Shown: positions 52,250-61,221 of the stretch, one piece after another | Layout: every line of letters begins with the position of its first letter | How positions within the stretch are numbered: position 1 is the first letter of the stretch | Assembly: GCA_014138725.1 (NCBI GenBank) | Contig: JACJID010000008.1 | Location: forward strand, 124,001-188,000 | Direction: 5' to 3' | Source: Kutzneria viridogrisea | Lineage (GTDB): Bacteria; Actinomycetota; Actinomycetes; Mycobacteriales; Pseudonocardiaceae | Length of the DNA: 64,000 nt | The notes under the pieces: model-generated | The model's database searches: none | Seen by the model: the letters and a program-made list of their open reading frames with translations, nothing else | What the model was told of the DNA's origin: nothing | Translations under genes and position numbers: made by a program

Positions 52250-52404
52250 GGGACTCAGGTCCCCGGAGAGCGGGACTCACGCGCCCCAGAGCGGGACTCG
52301 CGTGCGACAGGACGGGACTCACGCGCCCCAGGACGGGACTCGCGTGCGACAGAGCGGGACTCGCCGCAAGCACGGCGAGTCCCGCTCTGGGGCGGTCGAA
52401 TCCC
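52250..52404. repeat. 21-base phased array 2 (6 x GGGACTC then 2 inverted)
   Basis: GGGACTC starts at 52250, 52272, 52293, 52314, 52335 and 52356; then the inverted word GAGTCCC at 52377 and GAATCCC at 52398. All steps are 21 except the first (22), and the phase continues across the inversion. It fills the whole gap between the helicase-associated gene and cvnD (convergent), with the last unit ending 2 bases before the cvnD stop. Confidence 0.95.
52351..52388. terminator. 16-base-stem hairpin at the inversion point of array 2
   Basis: AGAGCGGGACTCGCCG (52351-52366), loop CAAGCA, CGGCGAGTCCCGCTCT (52373-52388). The stem is perfect and is built from the two facing array units. It is a plausible bidirectional terminator for the two convergent genes. 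Confidence 0.75.
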
Positions 52405-52406
52405 GG

Positions 52407-53003
52407 TCAGCCCGCGCGGACCGACATCCACTGGCGCATGGCGTGTTCCACCAGCGTGATCAGTGTCTGCTTGGTCGACTCCCGGTTGCGCGCGTCACAG
52501 GTGACGATCGGCACCGACTGGTCGATGGTCAGCGCCTCGCGCACGTCGTCGATGCGGTGGTGCAGCATCCCGTCGAAGCAGTTGACCGCCACCACGTAGG
52601 GCAGCTGCCGGTCGTCGAAGAAGTCGATCGAGGCGAAGGCATCGGCCAGCCGCCGCGTGTCCACCAGCACGACCGCACCGATCGCGCCGCGGACCAGGTC
52701 GTCCCACATGAACCAGAACCGGTGCTGTCCGGGCGTGCCGAACAGGTACAGGATCAGGTCGCTGTCCAGGGACACGCGGCCGAAGTCCATCGCGACCGTG
52801 GTGGTGACCTTGTTCGGCGTCGCCGACAGGTCGTCGACGCCGAGGCTGGCCTCGGTCATCACCGCCTCCGTCGTCAACGGAACGATCTCCGACACCGAAC
52901 CCACGAACGTCGTCTTGCCCACACCGAACCCACCGGCCACCACGATCTTGGCCGAGGTGGTCGCCTGCCTGGCGATCTGGGGACTAGAGCCTGCGGAGCC
53001 CAC
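52407..53003 (-). CDS. cvnD: Conservon GTPase CvnD
   Basis: 198 aa from GTG 53003. Small Ras/Rab-like GTPase: P-loop VVAGGFGVGKTTFVGS near residue 22, switch region with TTTVAMDFGRV near 68, G3 YLFGTPGQHRFWFMWDDL near 87, and VNCFDG near 141 in the N/TKxD position. It overlaps cvnC by 20 bases. In Streptomyces conservons CvnA-D form a membrane complex resembling a G-protein-coupled receptor system that influences development and antibiotic production. Array 2 lies directly downstream. Confidence 0.93.
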   Translation of the reverse strand: MGSAGSSPQIARQATTSAKIVVAGGFGVGKTTFVGSVSEIVPLTTEAVMTEASLGVDDLSATPNKVTTTVAMDFGRVSLDSDLILYLFGTPGQHRFWFMWDDLVRGAIGAVVLVDTRRLADAFASIDFFDDRQLPYVVAVNCFDGMLHHRIDDVREALTIDQSVPIVTCDARNRESTKQTLITLVEHAMRQWMSVRAG

Positions 53004-53904
53004 TGAGCACCCTCTCAAGGAATTCAATGGACGGCCTGTCCCCCACGACCAGGCCGCTTTGGTGAATCAGGACTAGACCCATGCTGGCCATGTCACCGAT
53101 GAGCACCCGGACCACCCCGAGGGGCAGCCGCAGGTGCGCCGCGATCTCCGCGACCGAGCGGGTCTCAATGCACAAACCGCAGATCGACCGGTGCTCGGCG
53201 GTCACTGCGGCGTCCCTGTCACGGCCGAGGTCACTGGTGGACACCAGTGCCTCGATCGCCAGGTCGTAGTCCGGCCTGGTCCGACCGCCGGTCCTGGTGT
53301 AGGGACGGACCAACGAGCCGGTTTCCACGACGGGCTCAGGTGGCTCCGCGACCGGTTCGGGTTCCGGATCGACGAAGTGCACCTCGTAACCGTCGGCATC
53401 GTAGAGGGGCCCCGAGATGGGGTCCGAGATCGGCCCCGACGGCGGACCGCCACGATACCCCCCGGTGCGCTCCGGCGGGCGCTCCTCCGCGAAACCGAAG
53501 GCATGTGCTCCGGGCATGTCCTCGGGCAGCCCGTAGGCCCCCCGGTTCGTGGGCGTGCCCTCGGCGAAGCCGTGCTCGCCGAACAGGTCAGCCCCCGGCC
53601 CGCCGAACAGGCCGTTGCCGTACCCGTCGATGTCGAACCGGTTGGGCACCGCGTCCAGCCCGTGCTGGGGCGGATCGTCAAGACCGTGCGCTGCCATGTC
53701 GCCTAACCCCTGTTCGGCGGCGTCGTGCAGCTGGTGTCGTGGCGAGTCATCCAGCACCTCATCCAGCTCGTAGTGCGCTTCGTCCTCGGCGTCGGCGAGG
53801 CCTTCCGCATCGGGGTCGGAGAAGCGGAAGCCCTCGGCGGCCCATGCCTGGTAATCGAACTTCTTACCGAACCGGCCGCCGGGTACGCCAGAACCCTTGG
53901 CCAT
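52984..53904 (-). CDS. cvnC: Conservon DUF742 protein CvnC
   Basis: 306 aa from ATG 53904. The C-terminal ~115 residues are the DUF742 domain: SLVRPYTRTGGRTRPDYDLAIEALVST, then CGLCIETRSVAEIAAHLRLPLGVVRVLIGDMASMGLV, a winged-helix-like fold, ending GDRPSIEFLERVLSGLRRL. The N-terminal ~190 residues are an unusually long acidic, Gly/Pro-rich tail with GLGDMAAHGLDDPPQHGLD-type near-repeats, absent from the usual ~120 aa CvnC. It is a likely adaptor between CvnB and the GTPase. Confidence 0.92.
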   Translation of the reverse strand: MAKGSGVPGGRFGKKFDYQAWAAEGFRFSDPDAEGLADAEDEAHYELDEVLDDSPRHQLHDAAEQGLGDMAAHGLDDPPQHGLDAVPNRFDIDGYGNGLFGGPGADLFGEHGFAEGTPTNRGAYGLPEDMPGAHAFGFAEERPPERTGGYRGGPPSGPISDPISGPLYDADGYEVHFVDPEPEPVAEPPEPVVETGSLVRPYTRTGGRTRPDYDLAIEALVSTSDLGRDRDAAVTAEHRSICGLCIETRSVAEIAAHLRLPLGVVRVLIGDMASMGLVLIHQSGLVVGDRPSIEFLERVLSGLRRL

Positions 53905-53925
53905 CTCTTCTCACCCCCGCCGCGG

Positions 53926-54351
53926 CTATCTCCGGACCACGCCCTGCAGCTGAGCCCGCAACTCGGGCGTCAGCTGCTGGCCGACCCGCTCGACGAGAAG
54001 GGTCATCTCGTAGGCCACCAGCCCGATGTCGCAGTTGGGCGCGGCCAGCACGGACAGACAGGACCCGTCGCTGATGGACATCAGGAACAGGTAGCCGCGC
54101 TCCATCTCCACCACGGTCTGGTTCACCGCGCCACCCTCGAAGCAGCGCGCGGCGCCCTGGGTGAGGCTGATCAGGCCGGAGGACACAGCGGAGAGCTGTT
54201 CGGCGCGGTCGCGCGGCAGGCCGTGCGAACCGGCGAGCAGCAGCCCGTCGGCGGAGACCACGACGGCGTGTGCCACGCCGGGCACCCGCCGGACGAAGTC
54301 GGTGATCAGCCAACTGAAGCTGCCGGGCTGCTGTACAGAGGCGGTTGTCAC
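53926..54351 (-). CDS. cvnB: Conservon roadblock/LC7 protein CvnB
   Basis: 141 aa from GTG 54351, overlapping the cvnA stop (GTGA). Roadblock fold: [31 protein letters not shown] near residue 12, [25 protein letters not shown] near 50, and [30 protein letters not shown] near 86. These proteins act with the cognate GTPase (MglB-MglA logic), probably as a GTPase regulator. Confidence 0.94.
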   Translation of the reverse strand: MTTASVQQPGSFSWLITDFVRRVPGVAHAVVVSADGLLLAGSHGLPRDRAEQLSAVSSGLISLTQGAARCFEGGAVNQTVVEMERGYLFLMSISDGSCLSVLAAPNCDIGLVAYEMTLLVERVGQQLTPELRAQLQGVVRR

Positions 54352-57300
54352 TCCTGCTCCTCGTCCTCACTGCTCTGGGGCGATTGGGGCGCATCGCCAG
54401 AGTAGGCGTCTATCAGTGCGTGCCGTCCACGGCGCACGCCCTGCTGGAAGCTTGACATGCGACCCCGCACCGAGTCAGCAGATCGTGGTGCCGCCGGCGA
54501 CCTCGTGGGCTGCGCAGCGGGCGTCCTCGGTGCCGCCGATCCGGGGATCAGCTGCGCCTTCGGAACACGTTTGGGCAGGCCAGCGGTGGTGGTGCTGTCC
54601 GGTACCCGCGACAGCAGGGACTCTGCCGCGTGCCACCCTTCGTCGCCAGGAGATGTCCATTCGTTACTCCTGGCCGCGGCGGGACGCGGGGCCGCGGGCT
54701 CCGACGTCACCTGTTCGGGGGCTTCCGCTGGGACCGGCTCGTACTGCGCGGTCGGCTGCTCCACGACCGGGCGGCTCGACGCGCGGGGGGTGCGCCGCGG
54801 CAGCGGGGCGGCAGCGGCCGGCTCGGCGGGCGCCTGCGGGGCGGCCTGCGCCGGCTCGGGCTCGGGCCAGGCGGCCGGCTGCTCGGCCTGCGTGGCGGCC
54901 TCGGGCTCGGCGGGCGCCTCGGGCTTGGCCGTCGGGGCGGGGGCGACGCCGTTGCCGCTGGGACCACCGCTGATCGACGCGGTGGCGGGGCCCGCGGGCA
55001 GGTCGTTCAGACCGGTTCCGGGCTGCGCCGGCACCCCGAAGGGGCCCTCCAGGTCCGGGGTCTCGTTCTCGACGGCCTGGAACCACTGGGACAGCAGTGC
55101 CTCGTAGATCGGTAGACGCTCGGTCGGGGCGTCCAAGTCGTGTTCAACCTCCCTGGCTGGCACCGCGCCGTCCGAAGGCGGCGAGGAGGCCACCGGGGCG
55201 CGGGGAACCGGAGCCGGTTCCGCGGCTCCAGCATGCCCGAGAGGATCATCCGTTCGAGTGAACACGCCGGTGGGCTCACCCGCCTCGGAGGCGGGCTCGG
55301 GCTCGTCCTGCTCCTCGAAACCGGCGAACAGGTTGAGCGACCCGCTGGGCGTGTCGGCCCACTGCTGGGTGGACTCGGCGGGGGCCAGGGCCTGCGGGCT
55401 CCACTTCGGCACGGCCGTGGCCCCGCCGTGCTCGGCCTCGCCCTGCACGAACTGCACCGGCAGCCCCGGCTCCTCGGCGGCCGACCCGGCGTCCTGCTCG
55501 GCCGGCTCGCTCCCGGCCGCGGCCTGCTGGGCCTGCCTGCGGGCCACGCCGAAGGCGCTGGCGATGCCGCCACCGGCCTGGGCCGGCGGCCGCTCGCCGG
55601 TGGTGCCCGCCGGGGACGGGGTGGCACCGGGGGCCAGCACGAGCGTGCTGGGCACGACGACCAGCGCGGTGGTGCCGCCCTCGATGTCCTCGTTGGCGCG
55701 CAGCCGGACCTTGATCTCGTGCCGCTTGGCCAGCCGGGCGACCACGTACAGACCCATCCGGCGGGACACCGCGACGTCGACCTCGGGCGGGTCGGCAAGC
55801 CGCTGGTTGGCGTCCTCGATGTCCGGCCCGGACATGCCGACCCCGCGGTCGTGGATCTCGATGGCCAGCTCGCCGCGCCGCGTCTTGGCGGTGCGCACGG
55901 TGACCTTGGTGTTGGGGTCGGAGAAGACCGTGGCATTGTCCAGCAGCTCCGCGATCAGGTGCACCAGGTCGTTGACGGCCCGGCCCTGCACGGTCAGCTC
56001 CGGGGTGGGCGCCACCTGCACCCTGGCGTACTGCTCCACCTCGGACACCGCGGCGCCGACCACGTCGCCAGCGGGCACCGGCCGGGTCAGTCTGCGGCCC
56101 AGGTCGGTGCCGGAGAGCACCAGCAGGTTCTCGCTGTTGCGCCGCATGCGGGTGGCCAGGTGGTCCAGCTCGAACAGGTTGGCCAGCTGGTCGGGGTCCT
56201 GCTCGTCCTGCTCCAGCCGGTCGATCAGGCCCAGCTGGCGCTCGACCAGGGTCTGGCTGCGCCGGGACAGGTTGACGAACATCGCGTTGACGTTGTCGCG
56301 CAGCAGGGCCTGCTGGGCCGCCATGCGCACCGCCTCGCCGTGCACCGCGTCGAAGGCCCTGGCCAGCTGGCCGACCTCCTCCTTGGTGTGCACCGGCACC
56401 GGCTCGACCACGTCGCGCGCGGCCTCCTGCGGGTTCGGGTCGGTGAGGATGCGCTGCACTTCCTCGGGCAGCCGGTGGTCGGCGATGTCCAGGGCGGCAC
56501 GGCGCAGCACGCGCAGCGGCCGCAGCAGCGAGCGGGCCACGAACAGGGCCATGACCAGCGCGAGCAGCAGGGCGGCCAGCACCAGCACCGAGTTGCGGAT
56601 CGCCGAGTCCTGCGAGGTGGCGGCCAGGTTGTTGGTCTGGCTCTGCAACTGGTCCAGCAGGGCGGCCTGCACGGAGTTGGTCAGGTTGACCGTCAGCGTG
56701 GAGTCCACGTCCCACTGGGTGGCGTTGAGCCCGTCCAGGGAGCCGTTGCTGGCCACCCCGCGGATCAGCGCCGACTCCTCCAGCTTGTTCGCGTTGTCGA
56801 CGATCAGGCCGGTCACCGTGTCGTCGAAGATGCGCTGCTGGTCGGGGGTGGCCGACTTGCTGAAGTCGGCCTTGGCGGCGTCCAGCTCGGCGTCGGCGGC
56901 GAGCAGGGCGCGCTTCTGCGCGAAGGAGAACTTGCCGGTGGTGAAGACCTGGAGCAGGATGCCGCGCTTGCGGGAGGTCTGCTCCTTGACCCGCGCGACG
57001 GCGTTGGTGGCCAGTTGCAGGCGGACCAGGTCCGAGTCGCTGATCGAGGAGACCGTCTGCCCGGACAGGTCGAGCAGGTTGAGGATGAAGTCGCTGTAGG
57101 CGTTGAAGGTGGCGTCCGCCGGGTAGGAGGACTCCTGCACCGCCTTGCGCAGGTTGGTCAGCCGGGACATCTGGTCCGAGGCGGTGCTGAACCGGTCGCG
57201 GGTCGACGGGTCCATGCCGGGGCCGAGCTGGTTGAGCTGGTCGCGGAAGGCGTTGACCCCGGCGACGACGCGGTCGCGCTGGCGGTCGAGCACCACCCGG

Positions 57301-57722
57301 TCCCCGTTGCGGTTGTCCGCGACGAAGCGCGCGGTGAGGTCGCGCTCGCGCTGCAACTGCTGGATCAGGTCGGCGACCGTGACCTCCAGCTGGACCTGCT
57401 TGGCCAGCCGCTGGGCGTCTGTGAGGTTCAACACATCCGCGCGGACACGCACCCCGCCAAGGATCAGCGCGAGCACGGTGGGGATGAGCAGGACGACCAG
57501 CAGTTTTGTCCGCAGCCGCCAATTGCGTAGCCGCCAGCGGCCGGACTCGGTCACACCTTGGTCGGACGCCTCGGCCTCGACGGGTGTTGCTTCTTCTACT
57601 GATTCACTCACATCATCACGCTGCGCAGTCAGTCCTTCACCCGATCCGGTGCCTTCTGTGCGCGCCGACTCAGTTCGGCCTGGTCGACCGGGACCTCTCT
57701 CGCGACGGGCCACCGTGGGCAT
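54348..57722 (-). CDS. cvnA: Conservon sensor kinase-like protein CvnA
   Basis: 1124 aa from ATG 57722 (GAAGAGG directly before it; GTG 57607 would remove 38 residues). After a charged N terminus comes a membrane helix ([17 protein letters not shown], ~residue 75), a nitrate-sensing-like (NIT) helical outer domain rich in RDxR motifs to ~380, a second helix ([17 protein letters not shown]), a HAMP segment, and an HATPase_c domain ([20 protein letters not shown] box; [19 protein letters not shown]1). The last ~400 residues are Pro/Ala/Glu-rich and disordered. No canonical phosphoacceptor H box is visible. It probably senses an outside signal and passes it to CvnBCD. Confidence 0.93.
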   Translation of the reverse strand: MPTVARRERGPGRPGRTESARTEGTGSGEGLTAQRDDVSESVEEATPVEAEASDQGVTESGRWRLRNWRLRTKLLVVLLIPTVLALILGGVRVRADVLNLTDAQRLAKQVQLEVTVADLIQQLQRERDLTARFVADNRNGDRVVLDRQRDRVVAGVNAFRDQLNQLGPGMDPSTRDRFSTASDQMSRLTNLRKAVQESSYPADATFNAYSDFILNLLDLSGQTVSSISDSDLVRLQLATNAVARVKEQTSRKRGILLQVFTTGKFSFAQKRALLAADAELDAAKADFSKSATPDQQRIFDDTVTGLIVDNANKLEESALIRGVASNGSLDGLNATQWDVDSTLTVNLTNSVQAALLDQLQSQTNNLAATSQDSAIRNSVLVLAALLLALVMALFVARSLLRPLRVLRRAALDIADHRLPEEVQRILTDPNPQEAARDVVEPVPVHTKEEVGQLARAFDAVHGEAVRMAAQQALLRDNVNAMFVNLSRRSQTLVERQLGLIDRLEQDEQDPDQLANLFELDHLATRMRRNSENLLVLSGTDLGRRLTRPVPAGDVVGAAVSEVEQYARVQVAPTPELTVQGRAVNDLVHLIAELLDNATVFSDPNTKVTVRTAKTRRGELAIEIHDRGVGMSGPDIEDANQRLADPPEVDVAVSRRMGLYVVARLAKRHEIKVRLRANEDIEGGTTALVVVPSTLVLAPGATPSPAGTTGERPPAQAGGGIASAFGVARRQAQQAAAGSEPAEQDAGSAAEEPGLPVQFVQGEAEHGGATAVPKWSPQALAPAESTQQWADTPSGSLNLFAGFEEQDEPEPASEAGEPTGVFTRTDDPLGHAGAAEPAPVPRAPVASSPPSDGAVPAREVEHDLDAPTERLPIYEALLSQWFQAVENETPDLEGPFGVPAQPGTGLNDLPAGPATASISGGPSGNGVAPAPTAKPEAPAEPEAATQAEQPAAWPEPEPAQAAPQAPAEPAAAAPLPRRTPRASSRPVVEQPTAQYEPVPAEAPEQVTSEPAAPRPAAARSNEWTSPGDEGWHAAESLLSRVPDSTTTAGLPKRVPKAQLIPGSAAPRTPAAQPTRSPAAPRSADSVRGRMSSFQQGVRRGRHALIDAYSGDAPQSPQSSEDEEQE

Positions 57723-57833
57723 CCTCTTCCAGCAGCAGTGTCCTGGCCTTCCCCGGACCGAGGTTGGACCCGGAGTGGGCCGAATTGCAGCACAGTGCAG
57801 GGCGTAATGCCAGATCCCCGGCAACTGTTAGCC

Positions 57834-57881
57834 GCGGTGGTCCTCACCGACCACCGCCACTAGCCCAAGAAGCGTAGTGGC
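57834..57881. promoter_or_regulatory. Two tandem hairpins upstream of cvnA
   Basis: GCGGTGGTC (57834-57842) with GACCACCGC (57849-57857), then GCCACTA (57856-57862) with TAGTGGC (57875-57881). Both stems are perfect and they touch. They lie in the 315-base divergent gap between cvnA and the solute-binding gene and may be operators or a leader structure. Nothing else stands out in 57723-58037. Confidence 0.45.
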
Positions 57882-58037
57882 GCCCCCCACCCATCGGAAG
57901 ACTCCAGATGCACTCACCGTGTCCGCCGCCGGGGGTGCCTTCATACGTCCGGGTGGCTACGATCCCCGCACGGTGGTATCGACCTGGTCGGTGCCCGAAG
58001 CTGTCGGGGGCGACGCTGACCAACTAATGAGGTGTGC

Positions 58038-59024
58038 ATGGCCATCGGAGCGGTACGTCGGACCGCGGTGCTGCTCGCGGGGGTCCTCGGGCTCAGCGTC
58101 ACGGCGAGCGGGTGCAGCCTGATGTCCTCGGGTTCGAGCGGCTCCCCCTCGCTGGAGCACCCCACGCTGCGGGTGGGCTACGAGGCCCAGGTGGACGTGG
58201 CCCCGCTGTACAAGGCGGTCAACAGCGGCCTGTTCGCCGACGCCGGTCTGCGCATCGAGCTCCAGCAGGAGCCCAGTGACGCCGACGCGATCAAGGCGCT
58301 GTCCGACGGCAAGCTGGACGTGGCCTTCGCCACCCACGTGAGCCTGTTCAAGGCCGCCGGGGCCGGTACCCAGTTGCAGTTGCAGGGCGAGGCGTACCAG
58401 GCGGGCGCCAACACGATGGCGCTGGTCAGCTTGCCCTCGCTCGGCTACGACGACCCCTCGCAGAAGCCCTCGCCGCGGATCGCCGTGAACGCGCCCGACG
58501 ACCTCGGCGTGCTGACCACCAAGTCGGTGCTGGACACCGCTGGCGTTGCCCAGAACAAGATCCAGTTCAAGACGGTGCCCTTCGCCACCATGGCCGACGC
58601 GTTGCAGAACCGCGAGGTCGACGCCGCCTGGATGGTGGAGCCGTTCATCACCAAGGCGCAGAAGGCGCTGGGCGCGACCATCGTCACCGATGCCGCGCGC
58701 GGGGCCACCCTGGACTTCCCGATCTCCGGTTACGCCTCGCTCAAGAAGTTCGCCGACGGCAACCCGAACACCATGTCGACCTTCCGCAAGGTGCTCGCCC
58801 AGGCCCAGCAGCAGGCCTCGGACCGGTTGCAGGTGCAGACCGTGCTCAAGGACTACGCCGGGGTGGACGCGGCCACCGCCGACCTGATCTCGGTCGGCTC
58901 GTTCCCGACCACGCTCAACGCGGTCCGCCTGCAGCGCGTGGCCGACATGATGCAGACCTCGCAGATGCTCGCCAACCGGCTGGACGTGCAGTCCATGATG
59001 CCGCCGAACGAGCAGCGCGGTTAG
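58038..59024 (+). CDS. NMT1/SsuA-type ABC substrate-binding lipoprotein, orphan
   Basis: 328 aa from ATG 58038 (GAGG upstream). Lipoprotein signal ending TASGCSL (Cys ~26). The body is a periplasmic-binding fold of the NMT1/SsuA/TauA type: LRVGYEAQVDVAPLYKAVNSGLF near residue 45, DAIKALSDGKLDVAFATHVSLF near 82, and ALQNREVDAAWMVEPFITKAQKALG near 193. This group binds sulfonates, pyrimidine precursors, nitrate or similar. No permease or ATPase gene is adjacent, so the partner transporter is elsewhere or it acts as a sensor. Its stop overlaps that of the convergent TctC-like gene. Confidence 0.85.
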   Translation: MAIGAVRRTAVLLAGVLGLSVTASGCSLMSSGSSGSPSLEHPTLRVGYEAQVDVAPLYKAVNSGLFADAGLRIELQQEPSDADAIKALSDGKLDVAFATHVSLFKAAGAGTQLQLQGEAYQAGANTMALVSLPSLGYDDPSQKPSPRIAVNAPDDLGVLTTKSVLDTAGVAQNKIQFKTVPFATMADALQNREVDAAWMVEPFITKAQKALGATIVTDAARGATLDFPISGYASLKKFADGNPNTMSTFRKVLAQAQQQASDRLQVQTVLKDYAGVDAATADLISVGSFPTTLNAVRLQRVADMMQTSQMLANRLDVQSMMPPNEQRG

Positions 59025-60004
59025 GCGCCGCCGCGCAGCCCGACCTGGGCCAGCAGCCCCGACACCTTGCTGGTCTCCTGGTCCACGAACCGGTCCAGGT
59101 CGGGGCCGGTCAGGAACTGGTCGAGCCAGTCGTTGGCCGAGACCACGCGCTGCCAGGCCGCCGACTCGTGCAGGCGGGTCACCATGTCGACCAGCCGCTG
59201 CTTGGCGCTGGAGGACAGACCGGGCCGCGCGACCAGGGCCCGCCACTTCGTCAGCGTCACGCCCAGTCCCTGCTCACGCAGGGTCTTGACGTCAGGCAGC
59301 ACCGTGGACCGGCGGTCCGCTGACACGCCCAGCGCGCGCAGCTTGTTGGACTTGACCTGCGCCGCGTACGTGGCCACCCCGGAGATGCCCGCCTTGGCCT
59401 CACCGGAGAGCAGCTTGTTCACCGACTCGCCGCCGCCGGAGTTGGGCACGTAGCGCACCAGGCTCGGGTCGATGCCGATCTGGTCGGCCAGCTGGTAGGC
59501 CAGGATCTGGTCGTCCCCGCCCGCGGAGCCGCCGGTGATCGGCGTGCCCTTGGGGTTGGCGGCCCAGTCGGTGAGGAACTGCTCCAGGGTCAGCCACTTG
59601 GAGTCGGCGGGCACCACGAAGATCTCGCTCTCGGCGACGGTGCGGGCGATCAGGGTGGTGTCGCGCAGGGACTTGGCCGACTTGGCGGCCACCGTGGCGC
59701 CGACCATCACCTGGCCGGTGGTCATCACGGTGGCGTCGTCGGCGCTGTTCACGAGCTGGTTGAGCCCGGCGATGCCGCCGTCCCCGTCCACGTTGTAGGT
59801 GCTGACCCCGCTGGCCAGCTTCTCCTGTTGAAGGACGTCGGCCATCTTCTTGCTGGTGATGTCCCAGCCGCCGCCCGGTGCGGAGGGCGTCATGATTCTC
59901 AGCCCCGAAATCGGCTGGAACTCGCCGCCGCCGAAGACCGAACAACCGGTCACGGCGGAGACGGAAACGAGCAGTGCGACCGCGCCGAGAAATGTACGGG
60001 ACAT
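59021..60004 (-). CDS. TctC/Bug-type solute receptor lipoprotein, orphan
   Basis: 327 aa from ATG 60004. Lipobox SAVTGCSVF (Cys ~21). Bug-family receptor: LRIMTPSAPGGGWDITSKKM near residue 38, GGIAGLNQLVNSADDATVMTTGQVMVG near 75, ITGGSAGGDDQILAYQLADQIG near 157, and GEAKAGISGVATYAAQVKSNKLRALGVSADRR near 207. TctC receptors bind carboxylates such as citrate for the TctAB membrane pair, but neither partner is in the window. The stop codons of this gene and the opposite receptor gene overlap within TTAG at 59021-59024. No permease means a signalling or orphan uptake role. Confidence 0.88.
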   Translation of the reverse strand: MSRTFLGAVALLVSVSAVTGCSVFGGGEFQPISGLRIMTPSAPGGGWDITSKKMADVLQQEKLASGVSTYNVDGDGGIAGLNQLVNSADDATVMTTGQVMVGATVAAKSAKSLRDTTLIARTVAESEIFVVPADSKWLTLEQFLTDWAANPKGTPITGGSAGGDDQILAYQLADQIGIDPSLVRYVPNSGGGESVNKLLSGEAKAGISGVATYAAQVKSNKLRALGVSADRRSTVLPDVKTLREQGLGVTLTKWRALVARPGLSSSAKQRLVDMVTRLHESAAWQRVVSANDWLDQFLTGPDLDRFVDQETSKVSGLLAQVGLRGGA

Positions 60005-60172
60005 CGTTGTCCTTGATTGCCACCCCAGAGGAACGAGTCGGCCCAGAACTGGACAAACCCGGCGTCGGCCGTGTCGACGCGGTGAGCATTCCACCACAGT
60101 CGGTGATCGTCCACCAGCGATGTGCACGATTCACGGTCGATTGGCCGTGACCATTCACCCGCGGACGCGCGA

Positions 60173-60206
60173 GAGCCGGGCCGCCCCGCGTGGGACGGCC
60201 CGGCTC
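60173..60206. terminator. Hairpin downstream of the LppU-like gene
   Basis: GAGCCGGGCCG (60173-60183) and CGGCCCGGCTC (60196-60206), perfect 11-base stem, 17 bases beyond the stop of the leftward gene. Confidence 0.7.
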
Positions 60207-60223
60207 AGGTACTCGCCGCCTGC

Positions 60224-60952
60224 TCAGGCCCCGGTGGGCTTGGCCAGGCAGTAGGTGGTCTTGATCTCGCTGTAGGCCAGCGTGGCCTCCGGCCCGCCCT
60301 CACAGTTGGCGGCGCCGTCCCCCTTGACCACCTTCACCTGCAGCGCGCTGCTGTCGGTGCAGGCGACCTTCGGGTAGCCCATGGCCTTGCTGTACTCCTC
60401 GAACTTGTAGCACTGGCCGTCAGCGAAAATCGGCGCAAGGCACACCTTGACCGGGTTGACCGCGTTGGTCTCGTAGTACTCGTCGAGGCCCTTGCCGCAG
60501 GTGGCGCTAGAGGAGCTGAGCACCTTGGCCACCGTGTAATTGGCATCCGCGGAACCACAGTCGATCTTGGTGTAGTGCGGCTTGGTCGTGGTACCGCTGA
60601 CCTGCGCGCATTCACCAACAGCGCTCTGGTGCGCGTCGTTGAAGTTGCTGGCGACGCCGCCGATGACCAGGCGGATGCCGACGTAGGCGATCACCGCGAC
60701 GATCAGGGTCCCCGCACCGATCACGAAGCGCAGCCAGGGCTTGCGCCGCTTCGGCGCGGCAGTACCCACCGGGGCCTGCGGAAACGGCTGCGGCTGGCCG
60801 GGAACGGGCGCCACCGGACCGGTCCCCTGCGGAAAACCGGGGGCAGGCGGGACTGGCCCGGTTCCCTGCGGAAAACCGGATGCGGGCGGAACATTCTGCC
60901 CCGCCGGATCCTGCGGAAAACCAGGGCCGGGCGGAACGGGCGGAGTGGTCAT
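60224..60952 (-). CDS. Pro-rich single-pass membrane protein with Cys-rich outer domain
   Basis: 242 aa from ATG 60952 (GTG 60964 possible). The cytoplasmic N terminus (to ~70) has near-repeats of the type GFPQGTGPVPPAP. One membrane helix, ~residues 76-98 (FVIGAGTLIVAVIAYVGIRL), is followed by an outer domain with about seven Cys (GECAQVSG, KIDCGSAD, SATCGKGLDEYY, KVCLAPIFADGQCYKFEEYS, KVACTDSS, ANCEGG, TTYCLAKP). This resembles LppU/SCO3897-type actinobacterial proteins. Function unknown, at the cell surface. The 269-base gap to the XPB gene shows no recognised site. Confidence 0.7.
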   Translation of the reverse strand: MTTPPVPPGPGFPQDPAGQNVPPASGFPQGTGPVPPAPGFPQGTGPVAPVPGQPQPFPQAPVGTAAPKRRKPWLRFVIGAGTLIVAVIAYVGIRLVIGGVASNFNDAHQSAVGECAQVSGTTTKPHYTKIDCGSADANYTVAKVLSSSSATCGKGLDEYYETNAVNPVKVCLAPIFADGQCYKFEEYSKAMGYPKVACTDSSALQVKVVKGDGAANCEGGPEATLAYSEIKTTYCLAKPTGA

Positions 60953-61221
60953 GACAGCCTTCACTGTTCGGCACTTGACGTGCGGTTATCGCCTGGTTAC
61001 ACCGGAACAGAGCCCCCCAGACGGAAATGGACTTTAACGCCCAACCCAAGGCCATAACCAATTCTTTACCGAGCCGAATCCGACAAGTGATGTTCATGGT
61101 TCACCGTGGGCAGTCAGTCAATTGCCGGGAGTGATCCCACCTCGTCGGCCACCCCGGATTGGCCGAACGGCCTCCGGGATTGGGACACTGGTGGGACCCA
61201 CTACGGGGAGGAGCCCGCCCG

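Noticed and set aside
55140-57530. 796-residue plus-strand frame opposite cvnA
   Set aside because: Antisense shadow; the cvnA frame carries HATPase and membrane features.
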